A stretch of 14,832 nucleotides of DNA from Methanobacteriota archaeon (GTDB lineage: Archaea; Halobacteriota; Halobacteria; Halobacteriales; Halalkalicoccaceae). This document shows positions 1 to 5,738 of this stretch, one piece after another; the stretch's first letter is position 1; every line of letters starts with the position of its first letter. The position numbers and the translations under genes are program-made. Under the pieces are notes generated by a model. That model did no database searches. It had not been told where the DNA came from and was given only the letters and a program-made list of their open reading frames with translations. The stretch spans positions 1-14,832 of the forward strand of contig JADFQH010000035.1 in assembly GCA_022561895.1 (NCBI GenBank). The letters are read 5' to 3'.

Positions 1-1
1 A

Positions 2-195
2 GCGTTCGGGCGGATTGACATTATGGTTTGCAATGCGGGCATTCATATCGCCGAAGATTTTTTGAAAGTAAGCGAAGAGTTGTTTGACCGTACAATCAGT
101 ACGAACGTTAAAAGTCAGTTCTTCTGCACGCAGGCGGCCGCCCGTCACATGATAGAACGAGGCGGCGGTGTAATCCTCAACACCGCCTCGACGAC
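2..195 (+). pseudogene. Short-chain dehydrogenase/reductase internal fragment
   Basis: The translation contains AFGRIDIMVCNAG followed by FDRTISTNVKSQFF and GGGVILNTAS. These are the conserved NAG motif, the following N-[VI]-K helix segment and the strand carrying the catalytic-serine region of classical NAD(P)-dependent short-chain dehydrogenases. The glycine-rich cofactor loop would lie before the window. The catalytic Tyr-x-x-x-Lys, expected 12-20 residues after the serine strand, is absent because the frame changes to zincin sequence. The fragment therefore cannot be a working enzyme here. Its codons (ttt, aaa, gta, aat, agt, ata) are clearly less GC-rich at third positions than the rest of the window, which suggests a different source. 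Confidence 0.7.
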
Positions 196-805
196 GCTCA
201 TGCTCTCGTTCCTCGGGAAAAACGTACTCGGTCAGTACGATCCCCTCCTCCTTGCGGAAGGCGATGGGACGAACCACGCGCTGTACTTCGTCCACCCGAA
301 CATCCGTCGAGTGGCGACCGAACTCGATGTCGATGAAGAGCGGTTCCGGCGATGGATCGCCTTCCACGAGGTGGCCCACGCCGCCGAGTTCGGCGCTGCG
401 CCGTGGCTCTCTAGCTATCTCGAATCAGGGATGGAACGCGGTATCGCCGCGCTTGCAAACGGCCGTCTCGACCGGGAGGCGTTTCGCGAACTCGATTCAG
501 CGATGACCGCCGTCGAGGGATACGCCGAACTCATCATGGACCGAGCGTTCGACGACGAGTACGCGGATCTGCGTGAGAAGGTCGACGAACGCCGTCAGGG
601 CGGCGGCCCCATTGCCCAGCTCATGCGCCGCATGATCGGACTCGGTCTCAAACGCCGCCAGTACGAGCGCGGGAAGGCGTTTTTCGAGGCGGTCGCCGAC
701 GCCCGCGGGATCGAGGGTGCAGGCGTCGTCTGGGAGTCACCCGAGATGCTGCCCACAAGTGAAGAGCTCGACGCGCCCGAGAAGTGGCTTGCGCGCGTCA
801 ACTGA
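2..805 (+). CDS. Chimeric partial ORF: short-chain dehydrogenase fragment fused to zincin-type metalloprotease
   Basis: The frame is open from base 2, so the start lies outside the window; the ATG at 23 is internal to a dehydrogenase motif. The 3' part, from about base 195 (LMLSFLGKNVLGQYDP onward), matches the haloarchaeal zincin-like family formerly called DUF2342 (Zincin_2, 'coenzyme F420 biosynthesis associated'). It carries the zinc site HEVAH at 365-379 and a later EGYAEL helix with a probable further ligand. Family members are about 350 aa or more, so only the C-terminal ~205 residues are present and the N-terminal part is replaced by dehydrogenase sequence. The frame is intact through the junction. 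The stop overlaps the tail of the convergent membrane gene by 8 nt. The zincin half is confident; whether the fusion is biological or an assembly artefact is open. A peptidase substrate is unknown for this family. Confidence 0.75.
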   Translation, partial: AFGRIDIMVCNAGIHIAEDFLKVSEELFDRTISTNVKSQFFCTQAAARHMIERGGGVILNTASTTLMLSFLGKNVLGQYDPLLLAEGDGTNHALYFVHPNIRRVATELDVDEERFRRWIAFHEVAHAAEFGAAPWLSSYLESGMERGIAALANGRLDREAFRELDSAMTAVEGYAELIMDRAFDDEYADLREKVDERRQGGGPIAQLMRRMIGLGLKRRQYERGKAFFEAVADARGIEGAGVVWESPEMLPTSEELDAPEKWLARVN

Positions 806-995
806 TCCAGCGTAGCCACCAGATCAACGCCCCGCCCAGTGCTAGGCCCGCGCCCGTGACCGCCGCGGCCTGTACGAACGTCGCCCCACCCGAAAGCGCC
901 ATGATCCCCGCCGACGCGCCCACGAGAGTGATGAAGCCAACGGCCAGTCGCTGGGAGCCGGCCCGGCGTTCCGCGTCGCTCATCGGGCCGACCAT
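798..995 (-). CDS. Small two-helix membrane protein (hypothetical)
   Basis: This 65-aa protein has a short charged N-terminus (SDAERRAGSQR) followed by two hydrophobic segments, roughly residues 18-35 and 38-60, separated by a glycine/alanine turn. It ends in a Trp/Arg-rich tail (WWLRWIS). This predicts a hairpin membrane protein. I do not recognise a named family. The ATG at 993-995 was chosen because it overlaps the TGA of the upstream NTF2-like gene in the form TGATG, a classic coupling arrangement; an internal ATG at 981-983 is the alternative. Its stop overlaps the end of the convergent zincin gene by 8 nt. It is probably co-translated with the upstream gene. Confidence 0.7.
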   Translation of the reverse strand: MVGPMSDAERRAGSQRLAVGFITLVGASAGIMALSGGATFVQAAAVTGAGLALGGALIWWLRWIS

Positions 996-1363
996 CAGAG
1001 TTCCCGAGCAACGCTGACGTGCATCCCGACGAATTTCCATTCCGCTTCCACTCGTTCGAGTGTTCCGCTCCAGCGCGTCTCGAAATCATGATCCTCACTC
1101 TCATCCGTGGTCCACGCCATCCGAACCTCGTCGGCGAACCACGCGACCGACTCGCGCTCAGTGACTCGGAGATCGCGACTTGCAACCGTCCAGTCGCTCG
1201 TCGTTTCGGTCTGTTCTCGAAGCCCCTCGGCCACCTGGTTGGAGCCAACGAGTCGCTCGGAGATTCCGACTTTCACGACCTCTCCCTCGGCGAAAAATGG
1301 TTCTAAGGGGTCGCCCGAACGCAGTGCATCATAGTAGTCCTCGATTTGCTTTTCGGCGCTCAT
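995..1363 (-). CDS. NTF2-like / SnoaL-fold protein
   Basis: The 122-aa product has the size and layout of the nuclear transport factor 2-like (SnoaL, SnoaL_3) superfamily. An N-terminal helix carries the usual IEDYYDALRSGD pattern, followed by a middle strand region with AWFADEVRMAW and a final strand pair (RWSGTLERVEAEWKFVGMHVS). In this superfamily the cone-shaped barrel binds small molecules or acts as an isomerase or dimerisation module; no specific substrate can be read here. The ATG at 1361-1363 has an AT-rich box 28 nt upstream, which supports a leaderless start. The stop overlaps the start of the next membrane gene (TGATG), so the pair is likely translationally coupled. Confidence 0.8.
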   Translation of the reverse strand: MSAEKQIEDYYDALRSGDPLEPFFAEGEVVKVGISERLVGSNQVAEGLREQTETTSDWTVASRDLRVTERESVAWFADEVRMAWTTDESEDHDFETRWSGTLERVEAEWKFVGMHVSVAREL

Positions 1364-1387
1364 ATCCCACCGTTGGTCCGAGTCGCC

Positions 1388-1395
1388 TTAATTTA
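1388..1395 (-). promoter_or_regulatory. Putative TATA box for the NTF2-like gene
   Basis: Read on the minus strand the sequence is ttaattta-like and AT-rich in a GC-rich setting (taaattaa reads both ways). It is centred about 28 nt before the ATG at 1363, the spacing expected of a haloarchaeal leaderless promoter. It overlaps the stop codon of the upstream gene, so the NTF2-like gene can probably be transcribed independently. Confidence 0.5.
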
Positions 1396-1941
1396 CTGGA
1401 ACCCACGGTCGATCTCGGATTCGTCGACCAGTTCATCGAGTTCGCCGTTGAGCAGCTTTTCGGCTTCCTCGAACCCCTCCGCGAGCCGATCCAAGTTTTC
1501 CGGCCTCCCATACGAATCGTACTCCATCGGGCCGAACGCGGGGCTTTCGACGGCGTCCATCACGTCCTCGAACAGCGCGTCGGGCGTCGTCGGCGCATCC
1601 GCGTGGGCCTTGACCGTCTCTTCGAGCCGTGTTGCCTGCGCTTTCGCCGCGTCCTCGCTGTCGGGCGCTGATCGAACCGCAAACCGGCCGTCGTCGGTTT
1701 CGGGAAGGTAGCCCCCGATCTCATCGTCGAGCCTACGAGCGACCTGTGTGCCGACTCCCTGTACTGTAAACGGGTTTTTGGCATAGGTTTTGAGCTGGTA
1801 GACGCCCGCGTTCGGATGACCCAGATAAAGATCCTCACCCACGCCCGTCGAGCGATTTCCGGCGACCGCCCGCCAGCCATCCGGTTCGGCGTCCGACTCG
1901 ATTACGTCGCGAAGGATATCCTTCCACGTGCGGATCCGCAT
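1393..1941 (-). CDS. Conserved-looking acidic hypothetical protein
   Basis: This is a soluble 182-aa protein with no membrane segment or signal peptide. The N-terminal third (IRTWKDILRDVIESDAEPDGW, then GNRSTGVGEDLYLGHP and YQLKTYAKNPF) looks like a compact alpha/beta domain. The C-terminal half is strongly acidic and helical and ends in DELVDESEIDRGFQ, typical of haloarchaeal cytosolic proteins. I do not recognise the family. The start is placed at the ATG 1939-1941 (MRIRTW). A GTG at 1954-1956 would add five residues, but an AT-rich box (tctttca on the minus strand, about 1964-1970) sits about 26 nt before the ATG. It is divergent from the Nudix gene. Confidence 0.75.
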   Translation of the reverse strand: MRIRTWKDILRDVIESDAEPDGWRAVAGNRSTGVGEDLYLGHPNAGVYQLKTYAKNPFTVQGVGTQVARRLDDEIGGYLPETDDGRFAVRSAPDSEDAAKAQATRLEETVKAHADAPTTPDALFEDVMDAVESPAFGPMEYDSYGRPENLDRLAEGFEEAEKLLNGELDELVDESEIDRGFQ

Positions 1942-2003
1942 ACCCGGTCTACTCACCCGGTGTGAAAGAACGTATCGGCCAGCATGAGCTATAGTGACAC
2001 ACC

Positions 2004-2018
2004 CGAAACAGTTTATTA
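2004..2018 (+). promoter_or_regulatory. Leaderless promoter (BRE/TATA) of the Nudix gene
   Basis: A purine-rich BRE-like cgaaa (2004-2008) is followed by tttatta (2012-2018). The TATA centre lies about 27 nt before the ATG at 2042, so transcription is expected to begin at or just before the start codon. This is one of the clearest promoters in the window. Confidence 0.7.
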
Positions 2019-2041
2019 ACTGCTCCGAGTAGAGGGAAGGT

Positions 2042-2479
2042 ATGTACGGCTCGGGGGCGGCCTACAGTCGGAAGGCCTACGCGTATGTGACGAGACCGAA
2101 CGGTGACGGCCGACAGCTTCTCGTCTTTCGCGAGCGCGAAGCGCCCGAAACCGGGATACAGGTCCCGAAGGGTGGGATCAGCGAGGGCGAGACACCGGAT
2201 CGGGCGGTCAGACGCGAGCTTCGAGAGGAGGCAGGTCTCGATCACGATCGGCCGGTCTTTCATCTCGCCTCGGATCGGTATCGCCGGGGCGACGGGAAAC
2301 GCGTTGCTCGCCATTTCTTTCACTTTCCGATCGAGGAGGCCCGCGACGAGTGGGCGCACGAAGTGACCGGCGGCGGCGAGGACTCGGGGCTCGTCTACGA
2401 GCTGTTCTGGCAGCCCCTGCCGCTTTCGTCCCGGCTTGCGGCGGATATGGACGCCTACACATCGCTTCTTCGAGGATAA
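2042..2479 (+). CDS. Nudix hydrolase
   Basis: The 145-aa protein contains a perfect Nudix box at residues 44-66: Gly44, Glu50, then RELREEAGL at 58-66, matching Gx5Ex7REUxEExGU. The glutamates of REXXEE bind the catalytic divalent metals used to hydrolyse a nucleoside diphosphate linked to another moiety. The preceding VPKGG and the first strand (AYAYVTRPNGDGRQLLVFRE) fit the fold. The C-terminal region is a strand/helix cap with WAHEVTGGG. The substrate cannot be assigned; housecleaning of modified nucleotides, ADP-ribose or dinucleoside polyphosphates are all options. It lies 37 nt before the likely start of the Dna2-like gene and reads in the same direction. Confidence 0.92.
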   Translation: MYGSGAAYSRKAYAYVTRPNGDGRQLLVFREREAPETGIQVPKGGISEGETPDRAVRRELREEAGLDHDRPVFHLASDRYRRGDGKRVARHFFHFPIEEARDEWAHEVTGGGEDSGLVYELFWQPLPLSSRLAADMDAYTSLLRG

Positions 2480-2516
2480 CCGACAGCGTTTTTCGCTCCA
2501 CGAGCGTGGTTCGTCT

Positions 2517-5252
2517 GTGCAGCTGCACGGCGTCGTCGTCGATCCCGGTGAGAAAAAAACGGTGAGCACCCGCTACGGCGAGCGAGATCTCGCCAAACCG
2601 CTAGTCCGAACCGACGAGGGCGAGTTTTCCGTGACGCTATGGGGCAAATGGGCAGAAACCGCCGAGTATCTCGAAACCGGGATGAAGCTCGTCGTTACCG
2701 ATGCCGAGGAAACAGAATGGCAGGGCGAACGTGGATTCGGGACCACCGGCGACTCCTACGTGATCGTCGAACCCGGCTTTCTGGTAAACGTTACCGACAT
2801 CCGCTCGTGGGTGCAGTGTCCCCGAATGTACTACCTGAACAAACTTTCGGGGGTCCCACTGAACTACCCAGTAACGAAGGGGACCATCGTGCACGAGGTT
2901 TTCGGGGATCTGCTTCGAGGGATCGAGTTCGAGGAGTCGATCGCCGACCGTGTCGAGGAAGCCGGATTAGAACTCGGACTGCTCGGGAGAGATGCTGAGG
3001 AAGTTCGTGAGGAGGTCAGACAGAACGCGCGTGCGATCGATGGCTGGCTCTCACAGGGAGTGCTCGACGGGGAGGATTCGTGGCGAAGCGAGTACACCCT
3101 GATCAGCGAGCGCTTCGGCATCAAGGGTCGGGCCGACGCCCTCAGACGAGGGATGCCGGTCGAACTCAAAACTGGCAAGAACACGAACCGAGAGCCACGG
3201 TTTCCCGACAAGATCCAGGCGGCTTGCTACGCGCTGCTTCTCGAAGAGCGCGGCGGCGTCGATGCCTCACCGCCCGACACCGGAACCCTACTGTATACGA
3301 AAAACACCGCCCTCGACAGAAACGAGGAAACGGGCGACCTCTCGCCAGCGAAGGAGTTTTCGATTGGATCGGGGCTTCTCGAGTACGTTGTCCGCACTCG
3401 AAACGAGATCGCCGCGATGGAGTTCGATTCGAGCGTACCGACGGGCTATGAGGGCAACGCCAAATGCGAGTACTGTTTCGAACGGGACACCTGCATGGTC
3501 GTCTCCGGACGACTGGATCAGGAGTCGAAAGCCGGGAAGATCGGGAGCGCGATCCCCGAACGCGAACGGGAGTACTTCGAGGAGATGTACAGAGAGATCG
3601 AACGCGAGCGCGGGGCGGCCCACCGAGAGTACGCGAAACTCTGGGAGCAGGCCCCCGAGGAGCGTGCCGCGGACGACCGGGCGCTGATCGATCTCGAACC
3701 CGCGGGCGCGGTCATGCGCGAGGGGGGTCGCTGGGAGCTTCGCGCACGCTCTTCGGGAGCGGTCTCGAAGATCCGCGAGGGCGATGTCGTGCTCGCGAGC
3801 GACGGCGACCCCCTCACGGGCCATGCGGAGCTCGCGCGCGTCGAACAGTTGGGGAAAAAGAGCGCGGAACCATCGAGCGAACAAGGCTCGCGAGAGATTA
3901 TCGTCTCGACTGATGAACCCGTTTCGCTCCGTAGACTCGACGTGTACCCTTCGGATATGAGCGCCGGCGGCATGCTGACCGCGCTTCACGACGCGCTATT
4001 GAAGGGCGACGAACGACGGAAAGACCTCCTCTTTGGCGACGCAGTTCCCGGGTTCAGCGAGATCGACGAGCGGTTCATCGAGAACAACGCGGCCCAGAAC
4101 GAGGCGGTTTCGAAGGCGATCGCCGCGGAGGATTTCGCGCTAATCCACGGCCCGCCGGGGACCGGTAAAACCTACACGATCGCGCGAACGATCCGCGAAC
4201 TCGTTTCGCGCGGCGAGCGCGTCCTTCTCTCCGCGTTTACGAACCGTGCGGTGGACAACGCACTGGAGGCGCTTTCCGATCAGGGGTTTTCGGATTTTAT
4301 CCGCGTGGGAACCGAACACGGCGTACGCGAGGACATGCAGCCCTACCGTCTTTCAGGACGAGGCGAGCCCACCGAGCGCGCGCGAACCCTCCGAGAGGCC
4401 TCCGTGGTCGCTGTGACGACATCGAGCTGTGGCTCGCGTCTCATGCGCGAACAGACTTTCGACGTAGCGCTCGTCGACGAGGCTTCCCAACTGACCGAAC
4501 CCGCGACGCTTTCGGCGATCAATCGAGCATCGAGGTTCGTCCTCGTGGGCGATCACCACCAGCTGCCGCCGGTCGTCCAGTCCGCTGAGACGGGATCAAA
4601 GAGCAACGAATCGCGAGATGGCGATCTTTCGCGATCGCTGTTCGAGCGACTGATCGGCGAGCATCCCGAGGCGGGTGTCATGCTCGAACGCCAGTACCGG
4701 ATGGCCCAACGGATTCAGGCGTTTTCCTCGAACGAGTTTTATGAGGGGAAGCTCAGGCCTGCAACCGGCGCGGTCGCCGCCCAGCAATTCGTGGATCTCG
4801 ACGGCGTTTCGGCGGACTCGCTCCCGAAAGCGCTGCAAAACCCCGTCGCGTTCATCGATATTGCGGGGGACGGGGAGGCCCACACCGATCGCGAGGAGGC
4901 CACGCGGATCAGCGAGCTCGTCGAGCGGTTCGTCGAGAGCGGGGCCAGTCCCGAGGATATTGGCGTTATCGCGCCGTTTCGCGCGCAGGTCGCGACGATC
5001 TCTCGGAAAACTCGCGAGGATGTGACGGTCGATACGGTCGATCGATTTCAGGGATCGAGCAAGGAGGTGATTCTCGTCTCCTTCGTCGCGAGCACTCCCG
5101 AGGACCTCGACGGGCCGATCTTCGATGACTATCGCCGGCTGAACGTCGCGCTCACGCGGGCGAAGAAGTCGCTGGTACTCGTCGGCACACGCGAGGCGCT
5201 CGAAGCCGACCCGCTCTACGGGAGAATGGTTAGCTGGGCGACGAGGCAGTAA
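2517..5252 (+). CDS. dna2: Dna2-like protein: Cas4/RecB-type nuclease fused to SF1 helicase
   Basis: From the proposed GTG the product is 911 aa. Residues 1-75 look like an OB-type nucleic-acid-binding segment. A PD-(D/E)XK nuclease follows, with Asp207, Glu216 and Lys218 as the active site and a downstream QAACYALLLEE helix. Four cysteines (101, 317, 320, 326) are placed as in the Fe-S cluster of Cas4, AddB and Dna2. From about residue 525 comes an SF1 (Upf1/Dna2-type) helicase: Walker A GPPGTGKT 545-552, DEAS 654-657, GDHHQLPP, ERQYRM, DTVDRFQGSSKE and NVALTRAKKSL. Known Dna2 trims 5' flaps and resects DNA ends. The start is uncertain: an ATG at 2436 would overlap the Nudix gene, but the extra residues are basic and unlike the rest. 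No CRISPR genes are nearby. Confidence 0.9.
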   Translation: MQLHGVVVDPGEKKTVSTRYGERDLAKPLVRTDEGEFSVTLWGKWAETAEYLETGMKLVVTDAEETEWQGERGFGTTGDSYVIVEPGFLVNVTDIRSWVQCPRMYYLNKLSGVPLNYPVTKGTIVHEVFGDLLRGIEFEESIADRVEEAGLELGLLGRDAEEVREEVRQNARAIDGWLSQGVLDGEDSWRSEYTLISERFGIKGRADALRRGMPVELKTGKNTNREPRFPDKIQAACYALLLEERGGVDASPPDTGTLLYTKNTALDRNEETGDLSPAKEFSIGSGLLEYVVRTRNEIAAMEFDSSVPTGYEGNAKCEYCFERDTCMVVSGRLDQESKAGKIGSAIPEREREYFEEMYREIERERGAAHREYAKLWEQAPEERAADDRALIDLEPAGAVMREGGRWELRARSSGAVSKIREGDVVLASDGDPLTGHAELARVEQLGKKSAEPSSEQGSREIIVSTDEPVSLRRLDVYPSDMSAGGMLTALHDALLKGDERRKDLLFGDAVPGFSEIDERFIENNAAQNEAVSKAIAAEDFALIHGPPGTGKTYTIARTIRELVSRGERVLLSAFTNRAVDNALEALSDQGFSDFIRVGTEHGVREDMQPYRLSGRGEPTERARTLREASVVAVTTSSCGSRLMREQTFDVALVDEASQLTEPATLSAINRASRFVLVGDHHQLPPVVQSAETGSKSNESRDGDLSRSLFERLIGEHPEAGVMLERQYRMAQRIQAFSSNEFYEGKLRPATGAVAAQQFVDLDGVSADSLPKALQNPVAFIDIAGDGEAHTDREEATRISELVERFVESGASPEDIGVIAPFRAQVATISRKTREDVTVDTVDRFQGSSKEVILVSFVASTPEDLDGPIFDDYRRLNVALTRAKKSLVLVGTREALEADPLYGRMVSWATRQ

Positions 5253-5282
5253 GGTTTTGCAGTCGCCCGCCATAGAGGAGAT

Positions 5283-5738
5283 ATGGACGACGTGCTCAGT
5301 GCGATCGCTGCCGGGGGGGCAGGATCAGCTGTCATCACCCTTATTCTGTTGGTCACCGAGGTCACCTCCGGGTTCGGGGTTCACGTCTTTTTGATCCTCT
5401 CGGAGCTCATCGGCTTCCAGAGCGCGCTCCTCGGGCTCGTGCTCTTTTTCGCTGGCGGGATGTTCACATGGCCGCTCTTGTATATCACGCTCGGGCAGTT
5501 CCTGCCCGGCTCTGGCCCGACTCGCGGGATGGTGTTTGCAGCCATCCTCTGGCTCGGCTTCGCGCCCGGATTCAGCGGCGGGACGGTCGGTGCGGCGGCC
5601 CCGGCGTTCGCCGAGGGGGGTGCGGGTCTCCTCGTATACCTACTCGTGACGCTCTTTGCCCACCTCGTCTACGGGGCGATCCTCGGCGGCGGCTATCTCC
5701 GACTCGGTGGTTCGGAACTCGGTTCACCTGCCGTGTAG
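5283..5738 (+). CDS. Multi-pass membrane protein, DUF6789-like
   Basis: The 151-aa product is almost entirely hydrophobic, with about four to five predicted membrane segments (around residues 12-30, 35-59, 62-75, 83-97 and 115-139). Small-residue motifs such as GGAGSAVITLILLVTE at the start and AHLVYGAILGGGYL near the end resemble a haloarchaeal family I know as DUF6789; that assignment is from memory and tentative. The function is unknown. The ATG at 5283 is preceded by gaggag at 5275-5280, rather close for a Shine-Dalgarno site, and by a T-rich gttttgc about 26 nt upstream. Its last 46 nt overlap the tail of the convergent lhr gene. Confidence 0.75.
   Translation: MDDVLSAIAAGGAGSAVITLILLVTEVTSGFGVHVFLILSELIGFQSALLGLVLFFAGGMFTWPLLYITLGQFLPGSGPTRGMVFAAILWLGFAPGFSGGTVGAAAPAFAEGGAGLLVYLLVTLFAHLVYGAILGGGYLRLGGSELGSPAV

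Noticed and set aside
3450..3500. Cas4-like cysteine motif as a hint of a CRISPR locus
   Set aside because: The nuclease is fused to a Dna2-type helicase, and no other cas genes or repeat array are present in the window.
3288..3989. Minus-strand open frame opposite the Dna2-like gene
   Set aside because: It is a shadow frame; the opposite strand carries the Fe-S cysteines and continuous domain sequence.
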